NCBI GenBank assembly: GCA_964057225.1
Contig: OZ059899.1
Span: 17,864,501 to 17,928,500 of the forward strand
Origin: Auanema rhodensis
Taxonomy: Eukaryota > Nematoda > Chromadorea > Rhabditida > Rhabditidae
Length of the DNA: 64,000 bases
Direction: 5' to 3'
In this document: positions 1 through 9,546 of the stretch, one piece after another
Numbering within the stretch: position 1 is the first letter of the stretch
Layout of the letters: each line of letters starts with the position of its first letter
The notes under the pieces: generated by a model
Databases searched by the model: none
The model's input: the letters and a program-made list of their open reading frames with translations, nothing else
What the model was told of the DNA's origin: nothing
Made by a program: the position numbers and the translations under genes

Positions 1-244
1 CTTTTTTCAAGGCAAAGACGATGGACATTGTTATTCAACGAAAAAATTGATTCTGCAGGGTGAAAATCGAGGATATAAGTGTGAACTTATATCAGTTGAT
101 ACCTCGGTGCATTTTTAAGCTAGCGCAAATCTGATAACACAGCTCGACGCAGCTTAAAAATCCGCATCGAATGCTTTATACAACATTGAGAAACGCTTAA
201 TACAAAAATTAGTTATGATCGTTTGAAAAATGATGCATTAGTGT

Positions 245-272
245 ATGTTGAGTTTCCATGTACACTCAACAT
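245..272. repeat. 9-bp-arm inverted repeat (array 1 hairpin I)
   Basis: ATGTTGAGT and ACTCAACAT are perfect reverse complements separated by the 10-nt loop TTCCATGTAC. The element recurs every 351 bp through the array. The copy at 9371 keeps its left arm (9371-9379) and loses the right arm because array 2 begins inside the loop. One copy near the array end has a single change (A to T at 9037) in its loop. The element could extrude as a cruciform or hairpin; no function is shown. Confidence 0.9.
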
Positions 273-608
273 TGCTTCCAAAAACATTTTGACAAAAATT
301 TTTCCGAAAAATTTCAAAATAATTTCGCAAAAAGTAGATGTTTTTAGATTCCTTTTTTCAAGGCAAAGACGATGGACAATGTTATTCAACGAAAAAATTA
401 ATTCTGCAGGGTGAAAATCGAGGATATAAGTGTGAATTTATATCAGTTGATATCTCGGTGCATTTTTAAGCTAGCGCAAATCTGATAACACAGATCGACG
501 CAGCTTAAAAATCCGCATCGAATGCACTATACTACATTGAAAAACGCTTAATACAAAAATTAGTTATGATCGTTTGAAAAAAGATGCATTAGTGTATGTT
601 GAGTTTCC
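258..608 (+). repeat. Representative complete 351-bp monomer of array 1
   Basis: This monomer is phased to start at the ATGTA that later forms the array junction. In order it holds A/T-rich tracts with an AAATTTTT/AAAAATTT inverted repeat, a purine-rich segment around GGCAAAGACGATGG, a TTCAACGAAAA segment, a PstI-like CTGCAG, a palindrome-rich segment around GATATAAG, a long interrupted stem-loop, and an A-rich segment leading into the next hairpin. The two halves of the monomer show no similarity I can see, so it does not read as an old dimer. Its length is a multiple of three, which is why the same short reading frame recurs in the same relative place in every copy. Confidence 0.93.
463..511. 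repeat. 49-nt interrupted stem-loop (array 1 hairpin II)
   Basis: TTTTTAAGCT pairs with AGCTTAAAAA (10 bp), then after a single bulged A, GCG pairs with CGC, then across a 3x3 internal loop (CAA/CGA) ATCTG pairs with CAGAT around the 6-nt loop ATAACA, for 18 bp in total. It recurs in every array-1 copy at 112 + 351k, up to 9238. Several copies carry changes in the arms that are not compensated: CAGCT for CAGAT (first at about 141), GCT for GCG with AGCTTAGAAA on the other arm (for example about 3279-3320), and AGCTTAACAA (about 4367). So the structure is general, but pairing is not strictly maintained. Confidence 0.88.
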
Positions 609-773
609 ATGTACACTCAACATTGCTTCCAAAAACATTTTGACAAAAATTTTTCCAAAAAATTTCAAAATAATTTCGCAAAAAGTAAATGTTTTTAGAT
701 TCCTTTTTTCAAGGCAAAAACGATGGACAATGTTATTCAACGAAAAAATTGATTCTGCAGGGTGAAAATCGAG

Positions 774-804
774 GATATAAGTGTGAACTTATATCAGTTG
801 ATAT
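774..804. repeat. Overlapping palindromes GATATAAG/CTTATATC and ATATCA/TGATAT
   Basis: GATATAAG (774-781) and CTTATATC (788-795) form an 8-bp perfect inverted repeat with the 6-nt loop TGTGAA. ATATCA (791-796) and TGATAT (799-804) form a second one with a 2-nt spacer. They share bases 791-795, so only one can fold at a time. Some copies break the first (GTGAATTTATATC at about 433 and 1136) and the first copy in the window breaks the second (GATACC at about 99). It recurs every 351 bp. No function is shown. Confidence 0.85.
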
Positions 805-2844
805 CTCGGTGCATTTTTAAGCTAGCGCAAATCTGATAACACAGATCGACGCAGCTTAAAAATCCGCATCGAATGCTTTATACAACATTGAGAAACGCTT
901 AATACAAAAATAAGTTATGATCGTTTGAAAAATGATGCATTAGTGTATGTTGAGTTTCCATGTACACTCAACATTGCTTCCAAAAACATTTTGACAAAAA
1001 TTTTTCCGAAAAATTTCAAAATAATTTCGCAAAAAGTAGATGTTTTTAGATTCCTTTTTTCAAGGCAAAGACGATGGACAATGTTATTCAACGAAAAAAT
1101 TAATTCTGCAGGGTGAAAATCGAGGATATAAGTGTGAATTTATATCAGTTGATATCTCGGTGCATTTTTAAGCTAGCGCAAATCTGATAACACAGATCGA
1201 CGCAGCTTAAAAATCCGCATCGAATGCTTTATACAACATTGAAAAACGCTTAATACAAAAATTAGTTATGATCGTTTGAAAAAAGATGCATTAGTGTATG
1301 TTGAGTTTCCATGTACACTCAACATTGCTTCCAAAAACATTTTGACAAAAATTTTTCCAAAAAATTTCAAAATAATTTCGCAAAAAGTAAATGTTTTTAG
1401 ATTCCTTTTTTCAAGGCAAAGACGATGGACATTGTTATTCAACGAAAAAATTGATTCTGCAGGGTGAAAATCGAGGATAAAAGTGTGAACTTATATCAGT
1501 TGATATCTCGGTGCATTTTTAAGCTAGCGCAAATCTGATAACACAGATCGACGCAGCTTAAAAATCCGCATCGAATGCACTATACTACATTGAAAAACGC
1601 TTAATACAAAAATTAGTTATGATCGTTTGAAAAAAGATGCATTAGTGTATGTTGAGTTTCCATGTACACTCAACATTGCTTCCAAAAACATTTTGACAAA
1701 AATTTTTCCAAAAAATTTCAAAATAATTTCGCAAAAAGTAAATGTTTTTAGATTCCTTTTTTCAAGGCAAAGACGATGGACAATGTTATTCAACGAAAAA
1801 ATTGATTCTGCAGGGTGAAAATCGAGGATATAAGTGTGAACTTATATCAGTTGATATCTCGGTGCATTTTTAAGCTAGCGCAAATCTGATAACACAGCTC
1901 GACGCAGCTTAAAAATCCGCATCGAATGCTTTATACAACATTGAGAAACGCTTAATACAAAAATTAGTTATGATCGTTTGAAAAATGATGCATTAGTGTA
2001 TGTTGAGTTTCCATGTACACTCAACATTGCTTCCAAAAACATTTTGACAAAAATTTTTCCGAAAAATTTCAAAATAATTTCGCAAAAAGTAGATGTTTTT
2101 AGATTCCTTTTTTCAAGGCAAAGACGATGGACAATGTTATTCAACGAAAAAATTAATTCTGCAGGGTGAAAATCGAGGATATAAGTGTGAATTTATATCA
2201 GTTGATATCTCGGTGCATTTTTAAGCTAGCGCAAATCTGATAACACAGATCGACGCAGCTTAAAAATCCGCATCGAATGCACTATACTACATTGAAAAAC
2301 GCTTAATACAAAAATTAGTTATGATCGTTTAAAAAAAGATGCATTAGTGTATGTTGAGTTTCCATGTACACTCAACATTGCTTCCAAAAACATTTTGACA
2401 AAAATTTTTCCAAAAAATTTCAAAATAATTTCGCAAAAAGTAAATGTTTTTAGATTCCTTTTTTCAAGGCAAAGACGATGGACATTGTTATTCAACGAAA
2501 AAATTGATTCTGCAGGGTGAAAATCGAGGATATAAGTGTGAACTTATATCAGTTGATATCTCGGTGCATTTTTAAGCTAGCGCAAATCTGATAACACAGC
2601 TCGACGCAGCTTAAAAATCCGCATCGAATGCTTTATACAACATTGAGAAACGCTTAATACAAAAATTAGTTATGATCGTTTGAAAAATGATGCATTAGTG
2701 TATGTTGAGTTTCCATGTACACTCAACATTGCTTCCAAAAACATTTTGACAAAAATTTTTCCGAAAAATTTCAAAATAATTTCGCAAAAAGTAGATGTTT
2801 TTAGATTCCTTTTTTCAAGGCAAAGACGATGGACAATGTTATTC

Positions 2845-4390
2845 AACGAGAAAATTAATTCTGCAGGGTGAAAATCGAGGATATAAGTGTGAACTTATAT
2901 CAGTTGATATCTCGGTGCATTTTTAAGCTAGCGCAAATCTGATAACACAGATCGACGCAGCTTAAAAATCCGCATCGAATGCACTATACTACATTGAAAA
3001 ACGCTTGATACAAAAATTAGTTATGATCGTTTGAAAAAAGATGCATTAGTGTATGTTGAGTTTCCATGTACACTCAACATTGCTTCCAAAAACATTTTGA
3101 CAAAAATTTTTCCGAAAAATTTCTAAATAATTTCGCAAAAAGTAGATGTTTTTAGATTCCTTTTTTCAAGGCAAAGACGATGGACAATGTTATTCAACGA
3201 AAAAATTAATTCTGCAGGGTGAAAATCGAGGATATAAGTGTGAACTTATATCAGTTGATATCTCGGTGCATTTTTAAGCTAGCTCAAATCTGATAACACA
3301 GATCGACGCAGCTTAGAAATCCGCATCGAATGCACTATACAACATTGAGAAACGCTTAATACAAAAATTAGTTATGATCGTTTGAAAAAAGATGCATTAG
3401 TGTATGTTGAGTTTCCATGTACACTCAACATTGCTTCCAAAAACATTTTGACAAAAATTTTTCCGAAAAATTTCAAAATAATTTCGCAAAAAGTAGATGT
3501 TTTTAGATTCCTTTTTTCAAGGCAAAGACGATGGACAATGTTATTCAACGAAAAAATTAATTCTGCAGGGTGAAAATCGAGGATATAAGTGTGAACTTAT
3601 ATCAGTTGATATCTCGGTGCATTTTTAAGCTAGCGCAAATCTGATAACACAGATCGACGCAGCTTAAAAATCCGCATCGAATGCACTATACTACATTGAA
3701 AAACGCTTAATACAAAAATTAGTTATGATCGTTTGAAAAAAGATGCATTAGTGTATGTTGAGTTTCCATGTACACTCAACATTGCTTCCAAAAACATTTT
3801 GACAAAAATTTTTCCGAAAAATTTCTAAATAATTTCGCAAAAAGTAGATGTTTTTAGATTCCTTTTTTCAAGGCAAAGACGATGGACAATGTTATTCAAC
3901 GAAAAAATTAATTCTGCAGGGTGAAAATCGAGGATATAAGTGTGAACTTATATCAGTTGATATCTCGGTGCATTTTTAAGCTAGCTCAAATCTGATAACA
4001 CAGATCGACGCAGCTTAGCAATCCGCATCGAATGCACTATACAACATTGAGAAACGCTTAATACAAAAATTAGTTATGATCGTTTGAAAAAAGATGCATT
4101 AGTGTATGTTGAGTTTCCATGTACACTCAACATTGCTTCCAAAAACATTTTGACAAAAATTTTTCCGAAAAATTTCAAAATAATTTCGCAAAAAGTAGAT
4201 GTTTTTAGATTCCTTTTTTCAAGGCAAAGACGATGGACAATGTTATTCAACGAAAAAATTAATTCTGCAGGGTGAAAATCGAGGATATAAATGTGAACTT
4301 ATATCAGTTGATATCTCGGTGCATTTTTAAGCTAGCGCAAATCTGATAACACAGATCGACGCAGCTTAACAATCCGCATCGAATGCACTA
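2845..4390 (+). repeat. Array 1 higher-order block, copy 1 of the 4212-bp (12-monomer) repeat
   Basis: Private variants here recur 4212 bp (12 x 351) downstream. AACGAG at 2845 matches 7057, and ACGCTTGATA at 3001 matches 7213. The block also shares TTCTAA stop-type monomers in the same order. At least one difference is visible inside (CTTAGCAATCC near 4015 against CTTAGAAATCC near 8228). Similarity ends near 4396, where AAGAACGCAT is not matched at the expected position. Limits are approximate to one monomer. Confidence 0.8.
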
Positions 4391-4820
4391 TACTACATTG
4401 AAGAACGCATAATACAGAAATTAGTTATGATCGTTTGAAAAAAGATGCATTAGTGTATGTTGAGTTTCCATGTACACTCAACATTGCTTCCAAAAACATT
4501 TTGACAAAAATTTTTCCGAAAAATTTCAAAATAATTTCGCAAAAAGTAAATGTTTTTAGATTCCTTTTTTCAAGGCAAAGACGATGGACAATGTTATTCA
4601 ACGAAAAAATTAATTCTGCAGGGTGAAAATCGAGGATATAAGTGTGAACTTATATCAGTTGATATCTCGGTGCATTTTTAAGCTAGCGCAAACCTGATAA
4701 CACAGATCGACGCAGCTTAAAAATCCGCATCGAATGCACTATACTACATTGAAAAACGCTTAATACAAAAATTAGTTATGATCGTTTGAAAAAAGATGCA
4801 TTAGTGTATGTTGAGTTTCC
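3768..4820 (+). repeat. Array 1 three-monomer higher-order repeat (1053 bp), copy 1
   Basis: Rare variants are duplicated exactly 1053 bp (3 x 351) downstream: AAGAACGCAT at 4401 and 5454, AACCTG at 4691 and 5744, and the ATAAATGTG variant near 4288 and 5341. The triplet order is TTCTAA-type monomer, then a monomer ending in AAGAACGCAT, then one carrying AACCTG. This triplet lies partly inside the 4212-bp block, so the two amplifications overlapped. Confidence 0.82.
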
Positions 4821-5873
4821 ATGTACACTCAACATTGCTTCCAAAAACATTTTGACAAAAATTTTTCCGAAAAATTTCTAAATAATTTCGCAAAAAGTAG
4901 ATGTTTTTAGATTCCTTTTTTCAAGGCAAAGACGATGGACAATGTTATTCAACGAAAAAATTAATTCTGCAGGGTGAAAATCGAGGATATAAGTGTGAAC
5001 TTATATCAGTTGATATCTCGGTGCATTTTTAAGCTAGCTCAAATCTGATAACACAGATCGACGCAGCTTAGAAATCCGCATCGAATGCACTATACAACAT
5101 TGAGAAACGCTTAATACAAAAATTAGTTATGATCGTTTGAAAAAAGATGCATTAGTGTATGTTGAGTTTCCATGTACACTCAACATTGCTTCCAAAAACA
5201 TTTTGACAAAAATTTTTCCGAAAAATTTCAAAATAATTTCGCAAAAAGTAGATGTTTTTAGATTCCTTTTTTCAAGGCAAAGACGATGGACAATGTTATT
5301 CAACGAAAAAATTAATTCTGCAGGGTGAAAATCGAGGATATAAATGTGAACTTATATCAGTTGATATCTCGGTGCATTTTTAAGCTAGCGCAAATCTGAT
5401 AACACAGATCGACGCAGCTTAACAATCCGCATCGAATGCACTATACTACATTGAAGAACGCATAATACAGAAATTAGTTATGATCGTTTGAAAAAAGATG
5501 CATTAGTGTATGTTGAGTTTCCATGTACACTCAACATTGCTTCCAAAAACATTTTGACAAAAATTTTTCCGAAAAATTTCAAAATAATTTCGCAAAAAGT
5601 AAATGTTTTTAGATTCCTTTTTTCAAGGCAAAGACGATGGACAATGTTATTCAACGAAAAAATTAATTCTGCAGGGTGAAAATCGAGGATATAAGTGTGA
5701 ACTTATATCAGTTGATATCTCGGTGCATTTTTAAGCTAGCGCAAACCTGATAACACAGATCGACGCAGCTTAAAAATCCGCATCGAATGCACTATACTAC
5801 ATTGAAAAACGCTTAATACAAAAATTAGTTATGATCGTTTGAAAAAAGATGCATTAGTGTATGTTGAGTTTCC
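4821..5873 (+). repeat. Array 1 three-monomer higher-order repeat (1053 bp), copy 2
   Basis: This is a direct tandem copy of 3768-4820 that carries all three marker variants at +1053. I see one difference, CTTAGCAATCC in copy 1 against CTTAGAAATCC here (near 5069), which points to a recent duplication. Confidence 0.82.
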
Positions 5874-7056
5874 ATGTACACTCAACATTGCTTCCAAAAA
5901 CATTTTGACAAAAATTTTTCCAAAAAATTTCAAAATAATTTCGCAAAAAGTAAATGTTTTTAGATTTCTTTTTTCAAGGCAAAGACGATGGACAATGTTA
6001 TTCAACGAAAAAATTAATTCTGCAGGGTGAAAATCGAGGATATAAGTGTGAACTTATATCAGTTGATATCTCGGTGCATTTTTAAGCTAGCGCAAATCTG
6101 ATAACACAGATCGACGCAGCTTAAAAATCCGCATCGAATGCACTATACTACATTAAAAAACGCTTAATACAAAAATTAGTTATGATCGTTTGAAAAAAGA
6201 TGCATTAGTGTATGTTGAGTTTCCATGTACACTCAACATTGCTTCCAAAAACATTTTGACAAAAATTTTTCCGAAAAATTTCGAAATAATTTCGCAAAAA
6301 GTAGATGTTTTTAGATTCCTTTTTTCGAGGCAAAGACGATGGACAATGTAATTCAACGAAAAAATTAATTCTGCAGGGTGAAAATCGAGGATATAAGTGT
6401 GAACTTATATCAGTTGATATCTCGGTGCATTTTTAAGCTAGCTCAAATCTGATAACACAGATCGACGCAGCTTAAAAATCCGCATCGAATGCATTATACT
6501 ACATTGAAAAACGCTTAATACAAAAATTAGTTATGATCGTTTGAAAAAAGATGCATTAGTGTATGTTGAGTTTCCATGTACACTCAACATTGCTTCCAAA
6601 AACATTTTGACAAAAATTTTTCCAAAAAATTTCAAAATAATTTCGCAAAAAGTAAATGTTTTTAGATTCCTTTTTTCAAGGCAAAGACGATGGACAATGT
6701 TATTCAACGAAAAAATTAATTCTGCAGGGTGAAAATCGAGGATATAAGTGTGAACTTATATCAGTTGATATCTCGGTGCATTTTTAAGCTAGCGCAAATC
6801 TGATAACACAGATCGACGCAGCTTAAAAATCCGCATCGAATGCACTATACTACATTGAAAAACGCTTAATACAAAAATTAGTTATGATCGTTTGAAAAAA
6901 GATGCATTAGTGTATGTTGAGTTTCCATGTACACTCAACATTGCTTCCAAAAACATTTTGACAAAAATTTTTCCAAAAAATTTCAAAATAATTTCGCAAA
7001 AAGTAAATGTTTTTAGATTCCTTTTTTCAAGGCAAAGACGATGGACAATGTTATTC

Positions 7057-8602
7057 AACGAGAAAATTAATTCTGCAGGGTGAAAATCGAGGATATAAGT
7101 GTGAACTTATATCAGTTGATATCTCGGTGCATTTTTAAGCTAGCGCAAATCTGATAACACAGATCGACGCAGCTTAAAAATCCGCATCGAATGCACTATA
7201 CTACATTGAAAAACGCTTGATACAAAAATTAGTTATGATCGTTTGAAAAAAGATGCATTAGTGTATGTTGAGTTTCCATGTACACTCAACATTGCTTCCA
7301 AAAACATTTTGACAAAAATTTTTCCGAAAAATTTCTAAATAATTTCGCAAAAAGTAGATGTTTTTAGATTCCTTTTTTCAAGGCAAAGACGATGGACAAT
7401 GTTATTCAACGAAAAAATTAATTCTGCAGGGTGAAAATCGAGGATATAAGTGTGAACTTATATCAGTTGATATCTCGGTGCATTTTTAAGCTAGCTCAAA
7501 TCTGATAACACAGATCGACGCAGCTTAGAAATCCGCATCGAATGCACTATACAACATTGAGAAACGCTTAATACAAAAATTAGTTATGATCGTTTGAAAA
7601 AAGATGCATTAGTGTATGTTGAGTTTCCATGTACACTCAACATTGCTTCCAAAAACATTTTGACAAAAATTTTTCCGAAAAATTTCAAAATAATTTCGCA
7701 AAAAGTAGATGTTTTTAGATTCCTTTTTTCAAGGCAAAGACGATGGACAATGTTATTCAACGAAAAAATTAATTCTGCAGGGTGAAAATCGAGGATATAA
7801 GTGTGAACTTATATCAGTTGATATCTCGGTGCATTTTTAAGCTAGCGCAAATCTGATAACACAGATCGACGCAGCTTAAAAATCCGCATCGAATGCACTA
7901 TACTACATTGAAAAACGCTTAATACAAAAATTAGTTATGATCGTTTGAAAAAAGATGCATTAGTGTATGTTGAGTTTCCATGTACACTCAACATTGCTTC
8001 CAAAAACATTTTGACAAAAATTTTTCCGAAAAATTTCTAAATAATTTCGCAAAAAGTAGATGTTTTTAGATTCCTTTTTTCAAGGCAAAGACGATGGACA
8101 ATGTTATTCAACGAAAAAATTAATTCTGCAGGGTGAAAATCGAGGATATAAGTGTGAACTTATATCAGTTGATATCTCGGTGCATTTTTAAGCTAGCTCA
8201 AATCTGATAACACAGATCGACGCAGCTTAGAAATCCGCATCGAATGCACTATACAACATTGAGAAACGCTTAATACAAAAATTAGTTATGATCGTTTGAA
8301 AAAAGATGCATTAGTGTATGTTGAGTTTCCATGTACACTCAACATTGCTTCCAAAAACATTTTGACAAAAATTTTTCCGAAAAATTTCAAAATAATTTCG
8401 CAAAAAGTAGATGTTTTTAGATTCCTTTTTTCAAGGCAAAGACGATGGACAATGTTATTCAACGAAAAAATTAATTCTGCAGGGTGAAAATCGAGGATAT
8501 AAATGTGAACTTATATCAGTTGATATCTCGGTGCATTTTTAAGCTAGCGCAAATCTGATAACACAGATCGACGCAGCTTAACAATCCGCATCGAATGCAC
8601 TA
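7057..8602 (+). repeat. Array 1 higher-order block, copy 2 of the 4212-bp repeat
   Basis: This is the second copy of the block at 2845-4390, offset by exactly 12 monomers. It has the same order of TTCTAA-type and intact-type monomers and the same rare AACGAG and GCTTGATA variants. The edges are judged from where the shared rare variants stop. Confidence 0.8.
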
Positions 8603-9032
8603 TACTACATTGAAAAACGCTTAATACAAAAATTAGTTATGATCGTTTGAAAAAAGATGCATTAGTGTATGTTGAGTTTCCATGTACACTCAACATTGCT
8701 TCCAAAAACATTTTGACAAAAATTTTTCCGAAAAATTTCTAAATAATTTCGCAAAAAGTAGATGTTTTTAGATTCCTTTTTTCAAGGCAAAGACGATGGA
8801 CAATGTTATTCAACGAAAAAATTAATTCTGCAGGGTGAAAATCGAGGATATAAGTGTGAACTTATATCAGTTGATATCTCGGTGCATTTTTAAGCTAGCT
8901 CAAATCTGATAACACAGATCGACGCAGCTTAGAAATCCGCATCGAATGCACTATACAACATTGAGAAACGCTTAATACAAAAATTAGTTATGATCGTTTG
9001 AAAAAAGATGCATTAGTGTATGTTGAGTTTCC

Positions 9033-9388
9033 ATGTTCACTCAACATTGCTTCCAAAAACATTTTGACAAAAATTTTTCCAAAAAATTTCAAAATAATTT
9101 TGCAAAAAGTAAATGTTTTTAGATTCCTTTTTTCAAGGCAAAGACGATGGACAATGTTATTCAACGAAAAAATTAATTCTGCAGGGTGAAAATAGAGGAT
9201 ATAAGTGTGAACTTATATCAGTTGATATCTCGGTGCATTTTTAAGCTAGCGCAAATCTGATAACACAGATCAACGCAGCTTAAAAATCCGCATCGAATGC
9301 ACTATACTACATTGAAAAACGCTTAATACAAAAATTAGTTATGATCGTTTGAAAAAAGATGCATTAGTGTATGTTGAGTTTCCATGTA
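9033..9388 (+). repeat. Divergent terminal monomer of array 1
   Basis: This is the last complete copy before the junction, plus 5 bp. It carries changes I do not see in other copies: A to T at 9037 (GTTCACTC for GTACACTC), C to T at 9101 (TTTTGCAAA for TTTCGCAAA), C to A at 9194 (AATAGAGG for AATCGAGG) and G to A at 9272 (ATCAACGC for ATCGACGC). An excess of private changes at an array edge is the pattern expected when unequal exchange and gene conversion homogenise the interior more than the ends. Confidence 0.8.
9384..9388. other. Junction between the two satellite arrays (ATGTA microhomology)
   Basis: Array 1 continues as ATGTACACTC in all other copies, and array 2 reads ATGTAACTCG. The 5 bp ATGTA are common to both, and one base further each side they differ: C in array 1 against T in array 2 on the left, and C against A on the right. 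If one C is skipped, the shared run extends to ATGTA(C)ACTC. No other sequence, transposon end or target-site duplication lies at the join. The breakpoint falls inside the 10-nt loop of hairpin I. Confidence 0.92.
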
Positions 9389-9396
9389 ACTCGCTT

Positions 9397-9546
9397 CACG
9401 TGAAAGATAAAGAGATGCGGTTTTCAAAATTAGATTCCCCATGTACATATTAGTCTAAAAACAAATTTTTATTGATATTGGTGCATGGTAACCATGATTT
9501 TGAAATTTACGTGAACTTTAATTTATGCTAATTAAACGTACACGTG
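9397..9546. promoter_or_regulatory. Three ACGTG motifs of one array 2 monomer (two CACGTG E-boxes)
   Basis: CACGTG lies at 9397-9402 inside the 10-bp palindrome TTCACGTGAA. TTACGTGAA is centred near 9511. CACGTGAT starts at 9541. The ACGTG starts are 9398, 9509 and 9542, and the next monomer's first copy is at 9574, so three same-orientation motifs sit 33 and 32 bp apart. CACGTG is the core bound by bHLH proteins (MYC/MAX, USF). The reverse strand of CACGTGAT contains ATCACGTG, which matches the yeast CDEI consensus RTCACRTG. Binding in this organism is inference. Some monomers vary the first site (CACATG, ACGTAG). Confidence 0.4.
9484..9496. repeat. Near-perfect palindrome CATGGT-A-ACCATG in the array 2 monomer
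   Basis: Six-base arms flank a single central A, which creates a GGTNACC site. The element is present in nearly all 311 monomers. Exceptions lose the central A (three monomers, 54.1-54.8 kb) or change one arm: AACAATG (for example near 58071, 59476 and 61608), GTATGGTAACC (for example 46449 and 50850) and GTGAATGG (near 23166). Confidence 0.85.

Larger units (their letters stand above)
1..9388 (+). repeat. Satellite array 1: 351-bp tandem repeat
   Basis: This is a head-to-tail tandem array with a period of exactly 351 bp. The landmark ATGTACACTC occurs at 258, and its equivalents recur every 351 bp up to 9384 (26 x 351 = 9126), so there are 26 complete copies with no net indel, a 257-bp partial copy on the left and a 5-bp remnant on the right. 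The left end runs off the window. GC is about 32% (111 of 351 in a counted monomer). Copies differ by a handful of substitutions, and variant sites are shared between non-adjacent copies, which shows higher-order structure. All copies share one orientation. I do not recognise the family. A structural or centromeric role is an inference from the array form only. Confidence 0.97.

Noticed and set aside
463-511. tRNA or other structured RNA gene in hairpin II
   Set aside because: There is a single interrupted stem with uncompensated arm variants, no A/B box or cloverleaf, and no terminator-specific placement.
258-608. The 351-bp monomer as a fused dimer of an older ~175-bp unit
   Set aside because: Comparing the first and second halves by eye shows no consistent similarity beyond A-rich runs.
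223-9189. Eighteen 63-codon reading frames spaced by multiples of 351 bp in array 1, as a tandem small-protein family
   Set aside because: They start with TTG, not ATG; the upstream ATG (for example 216) reads into a stop after two more codons. Eight of 26 copies are broken: TTCTAA in six, TAA from GTAATTC near 6349, and loss of TTG near 2329. Changes between copies include replacements and stops with no sign of constraint, and the spacing simply follows the repeat, whose length is divisible by three.
1-9388. CRISPR array
   Set aside because: The repeats are 351 and 176 bp long and contiguous, with no short repeats separated by unique spacers and no cas genes.
9384-9400. Transposon insertion at the array boundary
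   Set aside because: There are no terminal inverted repeats, target-site duplication or foreign sequence; one array passes directly into the other.
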